Below are positions 39,074 through 49,382 of a stretch of 64,000 nt of DNA, piece by piece; the first letter of the stretch is position 1; every line of letters begins with the position of its first letter. The position numbers and the translations under genes were made by a program. The notes beneath the pieces were generated by a model. It was not told where the DNA came from and searched no databases. It was given only the letters and a program-made list of their open reading frames with translations. This DNA is from Arthrobacter sp. B0490 (lineage in GTDB: Bacteria > Actinomycetota > Actinomycetes > Actinomycetales > Micrococcaceae), in NCBI RefSeq assembly GCF_002929355.1, contig NZ_PJIR01000005.1, positions 1-64,000 of the forward strand. The letters are read 5' to 3'.

Positions 39074-40987
39074 CTAGGACGCGAGGTCCTCGTCGATGTT
39101 GAGCTCGTTGCCGGGGATGGAGGCGAGCAACCTCCGCGTATACGGGTGCCGGGCGTTCTGGAAGACCTCCTCCGAGCTGGCGGCCTCCACCAGCTCGCCG
39201 TCCTTCATGACGCAGACGTAGTCCGAGATGAGGCGTACGACGGCGAGGTCGTGGGAGATGAACAGGTAGCTCAGCCCCAGCTCGGACTGCAGGTCGCCGA
39301 GGAGCTTCAGGATCTGGGCCTGCACGAGGACGTCGAGAGCGGAGACCGGCTCGTCGCAGACGATGAGCTCGGGCTGCAGTGCCAGGGCGCGCGCGATCGC
39401 GACGCGCTGACGCTGTCCGCCGGAGAGCTCGGCCGGGTAGCGCCGCAGGGCGTTCTGCGGGAGCGAGACCTGGTCCAGGAGCTCGCGCACGCGTGCCGCG
39501 CGCTCCTTCTTCGATCCGCGGCGGTAGGCGTTGAGCGGCTCCTCGACGATGCGCTCGATCGTGAACATGGGGTTCAGCGACGAGTAGGGGTCCTGGAAGA
39601 TCGGCTGCACACGCTGGCGGAAGTCGGACAGCTGGGCCTTGTCGAGCGTGGCGACGTCCATGCCGTCGAACGTCATGGTGCCCGACGTCGGCTCGATCAG
39701 CTTGAGTAGCATCCGAGCCGTGGTGGTCTTGCCCGAGCCTGATTCGCCGACGATCGCGACCGTCTGCCCGCGGGGGACGTCCAGGGTGACGTTCTTCGCC
39801 GCGTAGAAGTCCTCCTTGCTGCCGCGCCGCTTGTAGACCTTCGTGAGGTCCCGGATCTCGACGATGTTCGGGGGAGCGGCGTGTGCCGACGCCTCGCCGG
39901 TCCCGGCGGCTTCGACCGGCCGGTCCGACGACGACGTCGTGGCATGCGCGCCGGCGGTGCGCGGTCCCGTCGGGGAAGCGGCGTCCGGATCGTGTCCGGT
40001 CGCTGCCGGTGCGGATCCGGCGGGTGCAGCGCCGTCGTGCCCGGTGGCGTGGCCCTCGTGCGTCGCCTCGTGCTCGGCGAAGACTGCTTCGGCCAGTCTC
40101 AGGCGCGACGCCGCATCCGCCGTGAAGGCGCCGGGGCGCAGGCGCACGGCGGCGACGCTCGGCGCCGCCCGGACGAGGGACTGCGTGTAGGGGTGCTGCG
40201 GGTCGTTGAGGAGCTGGTCGGCCGGGCCGGTCTCGACCACACGCCCCCGGTGCATCACGACGAGTTGCGAGGCACGCTCCGCGGCGAGTCCGAGGTCGTG
40301 CGTGATGAGGAGCACCGACGTGCCGAGCTGCTCCGTCATCGAGTCGATCTGGTCGAGGATCGTGCGCTGCACGGTGACGTCGAGGGCCGACGTGGGCTCG
40401 TCGGCGATGAGGAGCCGCGGCTGGCAGGCGAGGCCGATCGCGATGAGCGCCCGCTGCCGCATGCCACCCGAGAACTCGTGCGGGTACTGCTTGGCGCGCT
40501 CACCGGCGTCGGGCAGCCCGGCGGCGGTCAGGACCTCGATGACCCGCTGCTTGACGTTCTTCTTGGTGGCCATGCCGTGGACCAGGAGGGTCTCGGCGAC
40601 CTGCGTGCCGATCTTCGTCACCGGGTTCAGGTTCGACATCGGATCCTGCGGCACGAGCCCGATCGCCCGGCCGCGGATGGAGCGCATCTTCGCCTCGGAG
40701 AGCGTCGCGAGGTCCTGGCCCTCGAACAGGATGCTGCCGGAGGTGACGCGGCCGTTGCCCGGCAGCAGGCCGATGCACGCCATCGCCGTGGTCGACTTGC
40801 CCGAGCCCGACTCGCCGACGATCGCCAGGGCGCTGCCGCGCTTCAGGCTGAAGCTCGCGTCCTCGACCGCATGGACCTCGCCGTGGGTGGTCCGGAAGCT
40901 CACCGCCAGGTTCCGCACCTCGAGCAGGGGCGCTGCGGGGTTCTCGGGCTGGGCGGCCGCGCTTCCGGCGGGAGTGATGTCCGTCAT
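39074..40987 (-). CDS. fused DppD-DppF ATPase of a peptide ABC importer
   Basis: A 637-aa protein with two complete ATPase domains. The first has Walker A GESGSGKS (58-65), FSGGMRQR and LLIADEPTSALD; the second has Walker A GESGSGKT (414-421), LSGGQRQR and LIVCDEPVSALD. Both end in the DppD/F-type C-terminal region (HPYTQSL and HPYTRRL). The linker at about 303-372 is Ala/Gly/His-rich and looks disordered. It would energise the permeases at 36016-37958, although it lies on the other strand. Confidence 0.92.
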   Translation of the reverse strand: MTDITPAGSAAAQPENPAAPLLEVRNLAVSFRTTHGEVHAVEDASFSLKRGSALAIVGESGSGKSTTAMACIGLLPGNGRVTSGSILFEGQDLATLSEAKMRSIRGRAIGLVPQDPMSNLNPVTKIGTQVAETLLVHGMATKKNVKQRVIEVLTAAGLPDAGERAKQYPHEFSGGMRQRALIAIGLACQPRLLIADEPTSALDVTVQRTILDQIDSMTEQLGTSVLLITHDLGLAAERASQLVVMHRGRVVETGPADQLLNDPQHPYTQSLVRAAPSVAAVRLRPGAFTADAASRLRLAEAVFAEHEATHEGHATGHDGAAPAGSAPAATGHDPDAASPTGPRTAGAHATTSSSDRPVEAAGTGEASAHAAPPNIVEIRDLTKVYKRRGSKEDFYAAKNVTLDVPRGQTVAIVGESGSGKTTTARMLLKLIEPTSGTMTFDGMDVATLDKAQLSDFRQRVQPIFQDPYSSLNPMFTIERIVEEPLNAYRRGSKKERAARVRELLDQVSLPQNALRRYPAELSGGQRQRVAIARALALQPELIVCDEPVSALDVLVQAQILKLLGDLQSELGLSYLFISHDLAVVRLISDYVCVMKDGELVEAASSEEVFQNARHPYTRRLLASIPGNELNIDEDLAS

Positions 40988-41042
40988 AGCACCATCGTGC
41001 CCTATGGGAGGCCCGGCGCCGTCCGTGCGGCAGGGGCCTACG

Positions 41043-41546
41043 CTAACTTTTCGGGAACGATGCGGGTGTCCGGGCCGTGCCTCCGCCGTCCTCGGCGGCT
41101 GCGGCGAGCCGCCCGGCGAGGTGGTCCACGGCCAGGCGGTAGCCGTCGATGCCGGCGCCCACGATCACGGCATCGGCGACGCCGGAGATGTAGGAGGAGT
41201 GCCTGAACTCCTCACGCCGGTGCACGTTGCTGATGTGCACCTCGACCACGGGCAGCCCGACGGCGGCCAGGGCGTCCCGGATGGCGATCGAGGTATGGGT
41301 GAAGGCGCCGGCGTTGATGACGATCCCGTCCGTCGTCGAGCGCGCCGCGTGGATGGCGTCGATGATCTCGCCCTCGTGGTTGGACTGCATCGCCGTGCTG
41401 CTGCAACCGCGCCCGCGCGCGGTGTCCGCCGCGAGGCGCTCGACGTCGTCGAGCGTCGCCGTGCCGTACACCGACGGCTCCCGGGTGCCGAGCAGGTTCA
41501 GGTTGGGTCCGTTGATGACGAGGATGCTGGGCGTGCGCGGGGTCAT
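41043..41546 (-). CDS. aroQ: type II 3-dehydroquinate dehydratase
   Basis: A 167-aa enzyme dehydrating 3-dehydroquinate to 3-dehydroshikimate. R22 and Y27 lie in the lid region (TREPSVYG), NAGAFTHTS binds substrate, and H103 is in [11 protein letters not shown]. It functions in the shikimate pathway or in quinate catabolism. It lies 7 nt downstream of an MHS transporter gene, which favours a catabolic or uptake role, though biosynthesis cannot be excluded. Confidence 0.94.
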   Translation of the reverse strand: MTPRTPSILVINGPNLNLLGTREPSVYGTATLDDVERLAADTARGRGCSSTAMQSNHEGEIIDAIHAARSTTDGIVINAGAFTHTSIAIRDALAAVGLPVVEVHISNVHRREEFRHSSYISGVADAVIVGAGIDGYRLAVDHLAGRLAAAAEDGGGTARTPASFPKS

Positions 41547-41553
41547 GCCCTAA

Positions 41554-42885
41554 CTATGCCGCGCTCGCGGGTGCAGCGGCGGACCGGGGGTCGGCGAGCC
41601 GTGCGCGCAGCCGCACCGCGCCGAACGCGCCCGCCGCCGTCACGACGCTCATGATCGCCAGGACGACGCCGGGATGCCACCAGGCGCCGTCCGTCGCGAT
41701 GCCGAACTGCTGGGTGATCGAGGGCGCGAAGCCGGCGATGATCGCGGCGATGCTGTAGGCGAAGGACAGCGCGGTGAACGCGGTCTCGGGCTTGAAGATG
41801 TCCGCCATGAGTCCGCCGAGGGCGGCCCAGCTGGCGGTGGGCAGGATGCCGCCGAGGATGATCGCAGCGATGTACAGCGGTTCCGTGGCGATGCTGATGA
41901 CCCAGTAGAGCGGGAAGGCGATGAGAGCCGTCCCGAGCGCGCCGCCCGCGACCACCTTCGCCGAGCCGATGCGCATGGCCAGGTAGCCGAACGCGGGGAT
42001 GGTGACGAGCTGCAGGACGGAGCCCACGAGGGCCGCATTGAGGACCGTCCCCTGGGACAGGCCGAGGGTGTCGGTCCCGTAGGCCTGGGTGTACGTCACC
42101 ATCAGGAAGTAGGAGCCGATGCCGAGCACGGCGGAGGCGATGGCCACGACGATCGCTGCCGGCTGCGACCTGAGGACCTCGACGAACGGCGCGCGGGGGA
42201 GGGCGTGCTTCCGGCTGGCCTCCTCGAAGACCGGCGTCTCGTCGATCGCGAGCCGCAGGTAGATCGCGACGGCGAGGAACGGGAACGCGAGCAGGAACGG
42301 GATGCGCCAGCCCCAGGTGGTCATGACGTCGGGGGCGACGACCGTGAGGACCAGGAAGATGGCGGAGATCAGCATGGTGCCGACGGGGGAGCCGAGCTGC
42401 GGGATCGAGGCGTACAGGGCACGCTTGCGCGGGGCGGCGTGCTCCGTGGCGATGAGGATGGAACCGCCCCACTCACCGCCGAGCGAGAGGCCCTGCAGGA
42501 GGCGGAGCACGGTGAGGATGATCGGGGCCCAGACGCCGATGGTGTCGTAGTCCGGCAGGAGGCCGACGGTGCCGGTCGCCAGGCCCATGAGCGTGATGGT
42601 CCAGATCAGGGTCCGCTTGCGGCCGATGCGGTCGCCGAGGTGGCCGAACAGGATGGCGCCGAGGGGTCGTGCGACGAAGCCCATCGCGAAGACCAGGAAC
42701 GCCGAGAGGGTTCCGGCCAGAGGATCCTGTTCGGTGAAGAAGACGGTGTTGAACACGAGGGCGGCGGCGGTGCCGAACACGTAGAAGTCGTAGGACTCGA
42801 GGGCCGTCCCGACGAAGGAGGCCCCGGCCACGCGACGGGCCATGCGCGGGGTGGAGGCAGGGGTCTGCTGGAGGGTTGTGGACAC
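41554..42885 (-). CDS. MFS transporter, metabolite:H+ symporter (MHS) family
   Basis: A 443-aa, 12-helix transporter. VGTALESYDFYVFG in helix 1 and the loop GHLGDRIGRKR mark the MHS family, which includes shikimate (ShiA), dicarboxylate and osmolyte carriers. Its neighbour aroQ suggests a shikimate, quinate or related cyclic acid as substrate, as an inference. The GTG at 42885 is chosen because GGAGG lies upstream; an ATG at 42921 lacks a ribosome site. Confidence 0.87.
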   Translation of the reverse strand: MSTTLQQTPASTPRMARRVAGASFVGTALESYDFYVFGTAAALVFNTVFFTEQDPLAGTLSAFLVFAMGFVARPLGAILFGHLGDRIGRKRTLIWTITLMGLATGTVGLLPDYDTIGVWAPIILTVLRLLQGLSLGGEWGGSILIATEHAAPRKRALYASIPQLGSPVGTMLISAIFLVLTVVAPDVMTTWGWRIPFLLAFPFLAVAIYLRLAIDETPVFEEASRKHALPRAPFVEVLRSQPAAIVVAIASAVLGIGSYFLMVTYTQAYGTDTLGLSQGTVLNAALVGSVLQLVTIPAFGYLAMRIGSAKVVAGGALGTALIAFPLYWVISIATEPLYIAAIILGGILPTASWAALGGLMADIFKPETAFTALSFAYSIAAIIAGFAPSITQQFGIATDGAWWHPGVVLAIMSVVTAAGAFGAVRLRARLADPRSAAAPASAA

Positions 42886-42985
42886 GCTGAAATCATCCTC
42901 CGCCGTCCCGCCCGGAGCCATGTTTCAGGACGAACGTCACATCCGGGGTGCCGGCGTCCCCGGCACGGGCAGGTCGGCGGCGGCG

Positions 42986-43567
42986 TCAGGAGGGCAGTGG
43001 CCCCCGCAGGTGTGCGGTGATGATGGCCCGCCCGGCGGTGACGAGCTGCCCGGTCACGGCGCCCGGGTCGCCCATGTATCCGTGCACCATCGCACCGTCC
43101 CGCAGCATGACGAGCTGGTCCGCCACGACGCCGGGCCGGTCCACGCCCAGCTCGTCCAGCAGGTCGGCGACGACACCGTGCAGCCAGGCCCGGTAGCGTC
43201 CGACGGCGGCGCGGACCACGTTGCCCTCCGCCGGGTACTCGGCCGCTGCGTTGATGAAGGTGCACCCTCGGAACCCCGGGCGGCAGGCGACGTCCCCGTT
43301 GGCGGCGGCCAGCCGGAGCAGCACGGCGCATGCGTCCCGGCCGGTCTCCCGCTCGGCGGCGAGTGCGTGCTGCAGCCGTCCGAGCTGGGCGTCGAGGTAC
43401 GCCACGACGAGCTCGTCCTTGGACGGGAAGTGCCGGTAGAACGTGACCTTGGTGGTGCCGGCATCGGCGATGACCTTGTCGGCGCTCACCGAGCGGATGC
43501 TGTTCTCGTCGAACAGCCGGGTCGCCGAGGCGAGGAGGCGCTCGCGGACGGGCGGTCGGGCGTCCAT
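42986..43567 (-). CDS. TetR-family regulator
   Basis: A 193-aa repressor-type protein. The N-terminal HTH covers about 24-45 (VSADKVIADAGTTKVTFYRH), followed by the helical ligand domain with a CRPGFRGCTFINAAAE segment that contains two cysteines. It is divergent from ohr and upstream of the transporter-aroQ pair, so it may control either side. The two cysteines could allow redox sensing, but that is speculative. Confidence 0.88.
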   Translation of the reverse strand: MDARPPVRERLLASATRLFDENSIRSVSADKVIADAGTTKVTFYRHFPSKDELVVAYLDAQLGRLQHALAAERETGRDACAVLLRLAAANGDVACRPGFRGCTFINAAAEYPAEGNVVRAAVGRYRAWLHGVVADLLDELGVDRPGVVADQLVMLRDGAMVHGYMGDPGAVTGQLVTAGRAIITAHLRGPLPS

Positions 43568-43611
43568 GGTGCTCCTTGGAGTCGGCGCGTACGGATTACG
43601 TGGATGTAGAG

Positions 43612-43634
43612 TTACTAGTTAGTCTACTAGGATA
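43612..43634. promoter_or_regulatory. candidate operator between tetR and ohr
   Basis: Two ACTAG-containing units begin 12 bp apart (CTAG at 43615 and 43627) inside an AT-rich stretch, and TAGGAT (43628-43633) may be the ohr -10. This is the only AT-rich, repeated element in the divergent region. Confidence 0.4.
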
Positions 43635-43676
43635 CGGGGTGCGGACCAGGCACCCCCGACGAAAGGTTCTACACGC

Positions 43677-44099
43677 ATGAGTGCTCTCTACACGGCAGTG
43701 GCCACGGCGACCGGCGATGGACGCAACGGCAAGGCCTACACGGACGACGGGGAGCTCGTCGTCGACCTCGCGGTGCCGAAGGAGATGGGCGGAGCCGGCG
43801 GGGCGACGAACCCCGAGCAGCTCTTCGCCCTCGGCTACTCCGCCTGCTTCCACAGTGCCCTGAAGCTCGTCGCGAGCCGCAGCAGGGCGACGATCAGCGA
43901 CACGGCGGTCACCGCCGAGGTGAGCATCGCGCCGGTCGACGGCGGTGGGTTCCAGCTCGCCGTCGCCCTCCATGCCGAGATCAGCGGGGTGGACCAGGAG
44001 ACGGCCGACGCGCTCGTCGAGCAGGCGCACCAGGTGTGCCCGTACTCCAATGCGACCCGCGGCAACATCGAGGTCACGGTCGACGCCACGATCGGCTGA
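43677..44099 (+). CDS. ohr: organic hydroperoxide resistance protein (OsmC/Ohr family)
   Basis: A 140-aa thiol peroxidase reducing organic hydroperoxides. The catalytic cysteines are C57 in GYSACFHS and C121 in HQVCPYSNATRGN, matching Ohr rather than OsmC. It begins MSALYTAVATATGDGRNG, the usual Ohr opening. AAAGG precedes the ATG. Ohr is commonly paired with a MarR-type OhrR; here the neighbour is TetR-type. Confidence 0.94.
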   Translation: MSALYTAVATATGDGRNGKAYTDDGELVVDLAVPKEMGGAGGATNPEQLFALGYSACFHSALKLVASRSRATISDTAVTAEVSIAPVDGGGFQLAVALHAEISGVDQETADALVEQAHQVCPYSNATRGNIEVTVDATIG

Positions 44100-44109
44100 C
44101 GCCCGCCGA

Positions 44110-44137
44110 CGAGAGGCCCCCGCCAGGGGGCCTCTCG
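44110..44137. terminator. hairpin between ohr and acs
   Basis: A 12-bp stem (44110-44121 with 44126-44137) and 4-nt loop lie between convergent genes. Confidence 0.82.
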
Positions 44138-44146
44138 CCTGTCCGG

Positions 44147-46105
44147 CTACTTCCGCAGGGAGACGGCGATCTGCTGCATGATCGTCGGATCGGAGAGCGT
44201 CGTCGCGTCCCCGACCTCCCGTCCCTCCGCGACGTCCTTCAGCAGGCGCCGCATGATCTTCCCGCTGCGGGTCTTCGGCAGCTCGGGGACCACCAGGATG
44301 TTCCGCGGCTTCGCGATCGGGCCGATCTCCTTGGCCACGTGGTTGCGGAGCGTGGTGACGATGTCGTCGTCGTCCTTCGCCGAACCGCGGAGGATGACGA
44401 ACGCGACCACGGCCTCGCCCGTCGTCTCGTCGCTCGCCCCGACGACGGCGGCCTCCGCCACCGACGGATGGCTCACCAGGGCCGATTCGATCTCGGTGGT
44501 CGAGAGGCGGTGGCCGGAGATGTTCATGACGTCGTCGACCCGGCCCAGGAGCCAGATGTCGCCGTCGCTGTCCTTCTTGGCGCCGTCCCCGGCGAAGTAC
44601 ATGGCGTCGAAGCGCGACCAGTACGTGTCCTTGAACCGTTGCGGGTCACCCCAGATCCCGCGCAGCATCGACGGCCACGGTTCGCGGATGACGAGGTAGC
44701 CGCCGGCCCCGTCGGGGACCGGGACGCCCATCTCGTCGACGACGTCGATGGCGATGCCCGGGACCGCCACCTGCGCCGATCCGGGCTTGGTCGCGGTCAC
44801 GCCGGGCATCGGGGCGATCATGTGCGCGCCCGTCTCCGTCTGCCACCAGGTGTCCACGATCGGGGCCTTGCCGCCGCCGATGACCTCCCGGTACCACATC
44901 CACGCCTCGGGGTTGATGGGCTCCCCGACGGAGCCGAGCACGCGGATGGAGGAGAGATCGAACTTCTTGGGGATGTCGCGCCCCCACTTCATGAAGGTGC
45001 GGATGGCCGTCGGCGCCGTGTAGAGGATGGACACCTTGTACTTCTCGACGAGTTCCCACCACCGGCCCTGGTGCGGGGTGTCGGGCGTCCCCTCGTACAT
45101 GAGCTGCGTGGCACCGTTGACCAGGGGCGCGTACGCGACGTAGCTGTGCCCGGTGACCCAGCCGATGTCCGCCGTGCACCAGAACACGTCCGTCTCCGGC
45201 CGCAGGTCGAAGGTGTTCCTGTGCGTGAACGCGGTCTGCGTGAGATAGCCGCCCGTGGTGTGCAGGATGCCCTTCGGCTTCCCGGTCGTCCCCGAGGTGT
45301 AGAGGATGAACAGGGGATGCTCGGCATCGTGGGCGACGGCGGTGTGCTCGTCGGAGGCCGTGTCCACGACGTCGTGCCACCAGAGGTCACGGCCCTCGGT
45401 CCACTCGACGGGCTCGCTGTTGCGGCGCACCACGACGACGTTCGTGACCGTGTGGCCCTCCCGCTCGAGGGCGCCGTCGACCGCGGGCTTGAGGGCGCTC
45501 GGCTTGCCGCGGCGGTACGTGCCGTCGGAGGTGACCACGAGCTTGGCCTCGGCGTCGTCGATACGGCTGCGGAGTGCATCCGCCGAGAAGCCGCCGAAGA
45601 CCACGGAGTGGACGGCCCCGATGCGGGCGCAGGCGAGCATCGTGATGACGGCCTCGGGGATCATGGGCAGGTACACGGCGACGCGGTCGCCCTTCTGCAC
45701 GCCCAGGGACTCGAACGCGTTCGCGGCCCGCTTCACCTCGAGGGTGAGCTCCGCATAGGTGATCGTGCGGGTGTCGCCGGGCTCGCCCTCGAAATGGATG
45801 GCGACACGGTCGCCGAGGCCGGCCTCGACGTGGCGGTCGAGTGCGTTGTACGCCGCGTTCACCGTCCCGCCGACGAACCACTTGGCGAACGGCGCATCCG
45901 ACCAGTCGAGGGTCTGCGTGAAGTCCTGGTCCCAGGTGAGGAGCTCACGCGCCTGTCTGGCCCAGAACTCGGTGCCCTGCTCGCGTGCCTCGTCGTAGAG
46001 GGACGGCTGGGCGACGGCATTCGCGGCGAACTCCTCGCTCGGCGGGAAGCGGCGCTCCTCGTGCAGCAGGTTCTCGAAGGCGTCGCCCTGGTGATCGGCG
46101 CTCAT
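44147..46105 (-). CDS. acs: acetyl-CoA synthetase
   Basis: A 652-aa AMP-forming enzyme converting acetate, ATP and CoA to acetyl-CoA. The adenylation motif [11 protein letters not shown], the [17 protein letters not shown] region and the C-terminal [11 protein letters not shown] are present. K616 in that last motif is the lysine that is reversibly acetylated in the family. Length is standard. AGGGG lies upstream of the ATG. It probably responds to carbon status through the Crp-like site upstream. Confidence 0.97.
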   Translation of the reverse strand: MSADHQGDAFENLLHEERRFPPSEEFAANAVAQPSLYDEAREQGTEFWARQARELLTWDQDFTQTLDWSDAPFAKWFVGGTVNAAYNALDRHVEAGLGDRVAIHFEGEPGDTRTITYAELTLEVKRAANAFESLGVQKGDRVAVYLPMIPEAVITMLACARIGAVHSVVFGGFSADALRSRIDDAEAKLVVTSDGTYRRGKPSALKPAVDGALEREGHTVTNVVVVRRNSEPVEWTEGRDLWWHDVVDTASDEHTAVAHDAEHPLFILYTSGTTGKPKGILHTTGGYLTQTAFTHRNTFDLRPETDVFWCTADIGWVTGHSYVAYAPLVNGATQLMYEGTPDTPHQGRWWELVEKYKVSILYTAPTAIRTFMKWGRDIPKKFDLSSIRVLGSVGEPINPEAWMWYREVIGGGKAPIVDTWWQTETGAHMIAPMPGVTATKPGSAQVAVPGIAIDVVDEMGVPVPDGAGGYLVIREPWPSMLRGIWGDPQRFKDTYWSRFDAMYFAGDGAKKDSDGDIWLLGRVDDVMNISGHRLSTTEIESALVSHPSVAEAAVVGASDETTGEAVVAFVILRGSAKDDDDIVTTLRNHVAKEIGPIAKPRNILVVPELPKTRSGKIMRRLLKDVAEGREVGDATTLSDPTIMQQIAVSLRK

Positions 46106-46413
46106 GTTCTACCCCTTTGTGACGTGATCGGTGACGTGGTCGGTGACGGCCCGGATGCGCGGTGCCGATGGTGGCGTCCGGCGCGCCCGGCTGCCCGTCT
46201 GCGTGCTTCAAGGGAACACTATCGAGTTCTCCGCGCCTTGTGTGCGCCCCGTCACAGGGCCTAGCCGAGCTGGGGCTGTTGTGCGGTGAGCGGTGCCCGG
46301 TTCCCGCCTGTCGCCGGTGGAGAAGGGGAGGACCGGTGGCTAGGGTGGAAGGAGGTATCCACGACCGGCGGCCGACGGCCGCGGGCGATGAGCGCTACGA
46401 ACGGGAGTCCACC
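46106..46413. promoter_or_regulatory. 308-bp divergent region with Crp-like site and 12-bp repeats
   Basis: TGTGCGCCCCGTCACA (46241-46256) matches nine of ten arm bases of the Crp/GlxR palindrome TGTGA-N6-TCACA. On the minus strand TAGTGT (46216-46221) is a possible acs -10, which would centre the site near -40, an activating position. Three 12-bp units, GTGACGTGATC-like, occupy 46118-46153 in the acs leader. The other half presumably holds the promoter of the plus-strand membrane protein. Confidence 0.55.
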
Positions 46414-47835
46414 ATGACCGAAGCATCCGAGGGGCAGCGCGCCACCGGCGTCGCATCGGCGGGATCACGCCCCGCCTCCACCTCCGACGACGCTGCGTCG
46501 GCCGGGGGTACGACGTCGGCCGCCGCCGCCTCGCACGGCGGGACCCCGGGTTCCGGCAAGGCAGTCGCGGGCACATCGGTGACGGGGACCTCGGCGTCGG
46601 GTCCGTCCGATTCCGGGACGACCGCTCCGGACGTCGCCGCGGGCCCGAGCAAGGCCGTGGTGGGACCGTTCACCCTGCGGGAGCTGGTCTTCGGGGGAGG
46701 CGTGGCGCTCATCTTCATCGGCACGCTGCTGCCCTTCATCGGCGGACGGGTCCTCTACACCAACTTCTGGAGCAGCGCCTCCCTCTTCTTCATCGGCATC
46801 GGTATCCTGCTGCCCGTGGTCGCGCTCGCGCTCGTGGCCGCCCGCCGCCTGGGGAGTTCCGGACTGCGTGTCGGCTCGCTCTCGGTCGACCAGTTCGCGT
46901 CGGTCACCGCGGTCCTGGCCGCCACCTTCTTCTTCCTCCAGACCGTCACCGCCTACCACGTCGGGCCGCTGGTCGCCCTGATCGGGTCACTGGGCATGCT
47001 GGCAGCCACCGTCGCAGGGCCCTTCCTGCCTGTTCTCAAGGACGATTTCGCCGACCGCCCCGAGGTCCCCGCGCTGACGGCGGCGCGTCCCATCACCGCT
47101 GCCCGTCCCCGTCCGCCGAAGCCCGCCAAGCCGGCGGCCGAGCTGGAGGCCGGACCCGTCCCCAGCAGCTCCCGCACGGACTCCCCGAGCCCGGCCGGAG
47201 TCAATCCCGCCGCTGCGGGCGTCCGGCAGAACGGTGCCGGCCTGTACGGTGCCGGTGGAGCCGGCGCCGTGGGTGCCGGTGCCGCCGCAGCCGGCCAGTC
47301 CGGCATGGAGCGGAGCAGCTCGACGCCGTCCTCGACGGGCGCCGCCGCGCGTGACGCCGGCCAGGTGGGCGCCCACGCCGTCGGTTCGTCATATGCCGAT
47401 GCCGACACCGAGGGCCTGGAGGACCGCTCCGGCCGGCCCGATGAGGCCCGGGTCGGTGAGACGCGGGTCCACGAGGTCGTGACGGACGGGACGCGGACGT
47501 TCGCTGCCGCCGACTCCTCCGGCACGTCGTCCAGCACGTCGTCCGGCGGCTCGTCCAGCACCTCGTCCGGCGAGGAGCGGGGCCGGCAGGAACCCATCAC
47601 GGCCACCCGCTCGGCCGATGAGGAACCGGTCGTCGAGGCATTCTGGTTCGCTGTCGGCTCCCAGCGGCCGGTCTACGACGAGCAGAACGGCCGTGAGGTC
47701 TTCAAGCTGCAGCCGGGCGACTGGGAGGTGGGCATCGAGGACCGCGGCAACGAGTTCCTCGTGCAGGACAAGCGCACGGGTGCCGTCGGCATCCTGCGGG
47801 ACCTGCGCAACATCGAGCGTGCTCCCCGCGACTGA
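46414..47835 (+). CDS. membrane protein with long disordered regions
   Basis: A 473-aa protein. The first 85 residues are Ser/Thr/Gly/Ala-rich, then come four hydrophobic helices (about 88-205). A long low-complexity segment (Ala/Gly/Ser, with [17 protein letters not shown]) leads to a conserved-looking C-terminal domain, [20 protein letters not shown] followed by [14 protein letters not shown] and [16 protein letters not shown]. The function is unknown. The ATG at 46414 follows GGGAG. It lies upstream of nth in the same direction. Confidence 0.8.
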   Translation: MTEASEGQRATGVASAGSRPASTSDDAASAGGTTSAAAASHGGTPGSGKAVAGTSVTGTSASGPSDSGTTAPDVAAGPSKAVVGPFTLRELVFGGGVALIFIGTLLPFIGGRVLYTNFWSSASLFFIGIGILLPVVALALVAARRLGSSGLRVGSLSVDQFASVTAVLAATFFFLQTVTAYHVGPLVALIGSLGMLAATVAGPFLPVLKDDFADRPEVPALTAARPITAARPRPPKPAKPAAELEAGPVPSSSRTDSPSPAGVNPAAAGVRQNGAGLYGAGGAGAVGAGAAAAGQSGMERSSSTPSSTGAAARDAGQVGAHAVGSSYADADTEGLEDRSGRPDEARVGETRVHEVVTDGTRTFAAADSSGTSSSTSSGGSSSTSSGEERGRQEPITATRSADEEPVVEAFWFAVGSQRPVYDEQNGREVFKLQPGDWEVGIEDRGNEFLVQDKRTGAVGILRDLRNIERAPRD

Positions 47836-47879
47836 GCCGACCCCCCGAGTCCGAGAAGTACGCCGAGAGGAGATCCCGA

Positions 47880-48683
47880 GTGGCAGGCAGGAAGCCCAGG
47901 GCGCACGAGGAGTCGCCGGTCACGCTCAAGCGCAGGGCCCGGAAGATCGGCAGGATCCTGGGCGAGACCTACCCGTACGCAGTGGCGGAGCTCGACTTCC
48001 GCAACGCCTTCGAACTCCTCGTGGCGACCGTGCTCTCCGCGCAGACCACCGATGTGAGGGTCAACCTCACCACTCCGGCATTGTTCGAGCGCTATCCCGA
48101 CGCCCGGTCCCTGTCGGAAGCCGACGAGATCGAGCTGCAGGAGATCATCCGGGCCACGGGTTTCTACCGCGCGAAGGCCAACAGCCTCCTGGCGCTGTCC
48201 CGGCGCATCGTCGACGAGTTCGACGGCGAGGTGCCCACCCGTCTCGAGGACCTCGTCACCCTGCCCGGGGTGGGGCGGAAGACGGCCAACGTGGTCCTCG
48301 GGAACGCCTTCGGCGTGCCGGGTATCACCGTGGACACGCACTTCGGGCGCCTGGCCCGCCGCTTCCGGTGGACCACCTCCGAGGATCCGGTGAAGGTGGA
48401 GATGGACGTCGGGGTCCTCTTCGAACGCAGGGACTGGACGATGCTCTCCCACCACGTGGTGTTCCACGGACGACGGATCTGCCACGCCAAGAAGCCGGCG
48501 TGCGGGGTGTGCCCCGTCGCGGCCCTGTGCCCCTCCTACGGAGAAGGGGAGACGGACCCGATGAAGGCCGCGAAGCTGCTCAAGTACGAACTCGCGCCGG
48601 GTCGTGAGGAGCTGCTGGAGCAGATGCGCGCCGGACGATCCCGTGCCGAACTCCGAGATGCCGGGCACGGGCTGGGTGCCTAG
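47880..48683 (+). CDS. nth: endonuclease III
   Basis: A 267-aa base-excision repair glycosylase/AP lyase for oxidised pyrimidines. The helix-hairpin-helix [12 protein letters not shown] carries the catalytic K134, D152 is in VDTHFGR, and the [4Fe-4S] cysteines are C201, C208, C211 and C217 (C-x6-C-x2-C-x5-C). The GTG is preceded by GAGAGGAG. Its 3' end overlaps the NUDIX gene by 26 nt. Confidence 0.95.
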   Translation: MAGRKPRAHEESPVTLKRRARKIGRILGETYPYAVAELDFRNAFELLVATVLSAQTTDVRVNLTTPALFERYPDARSLSEADEIELQEIIRATGFYRAKANSLLALSRRIVDEFDGEVPTRLEDLVTLPGVGRKTANVVLGNAFGVPGITVDTHFGRLARRFRWTTSEDPVKVEMDVGVLFERRDWTMLSHHVVFHGRRICHAKKPACGVCPVAALCPSYGEGETDPMKAAKLLKYELAPGREELLEQMRAGRSRAELRDAGHGLGA

Positions 48684-49374
48684 TCCCGGCGGCACGGCGT
48701 ACGACGACCTGGCAGCGTGGGTGAGGTCGAAGGGCGCTCCGGGGTCGGTCCTCGTCCGACCCGGAGGCTGGCAGTTCGCGGCCATGGATCCCGCCAGGAG
48801 CCGCCGGGCCGCGGTGCTCATCCTCTTCGGCGTCCGCGACGGCGTCCGGTCGACGGATGCCGGGGATGCCGGTCACGACGACCTGGACATCCTGTTCCTG
48901 ATGCGCTCGGGCTCCCTGTCCAACCACCCCGGCCAGGTGGCCTTCCCCGGCGGTGCCATCGACCCCGGGGACGCGGATGAGGGTGCGGCCGCCCTCCGCG
49001 AGGCGCAGGAGGAGACGGGGCTGGACCCCGGCGGTATCGACATCGTCGGGATGCTGCCGGAGGTCGGGCTTCCCGTCAGCAACTTCCTGGTCACGCCGGT
49101 GGTCGGGTGGTGGACCGAGCAGTCACCGGTGTACGCCGTGGACACGGCGGAATCGGAAGCGGTCTTCCGGTGCCCCGTGAACCTGCTCCTCGATCCGGAG
49201 CACCGGCGGACGGCAGTGGTACGACGCAAGGGCTTCGTCAGCCGCACGCCCGCCTTCCTCACGCCCGACGCCGTGATCTGGGGATTCACGGCCCTGCTGC
49301 TGGACGCGGTGTTCGACGGGCTCGGGTGGACCAGGCCGTGGGACCGGTCGCAGGAGATCCCCGCACCCCTCTGA
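48658..49374 (+). CDS. NUDIX hydrolase, CoA pyrophosphatase type
   Basis: A 238-aa protein. [20 protein letters not shown] followed by [19 protein letters not shown] is the CoA-diphosphatase pattern: a UPF0035 segment plus a Nudix box in which the first glutamate is replaced by Asp. It would cleave CoA or its derivatives to 4'-phosphopantetheine and 3',5'-ADP. The start is uncertain; the ATG at 48658, inside nth, is the best in-frame choice but has no clear ribosome site. Confidence 0.83.
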   Translation: MPGTGWVPSPGGTAYDDLAAWVRSKGAPGSVLVRPGGWQFAAMDPARSRRAAVLILFGVRDGVRSTDAGDAGHDDLDILFLMRSGSLSNHPGQVAFPGGAIDPGDADEGAAALREAQEETGLDPGGIDIVGMLPEVGLPVSNFLVTPVVGWWTEQSPVYAVDTAESEAVFRCPVNLLLDPEHRRTAVVRRKGFVSRTPAFLTPDAVIWGFTALLLDAVFDGLGWTRPWDRSQEIPAPL

Positions 49375-49382
49375 GGCGCACT

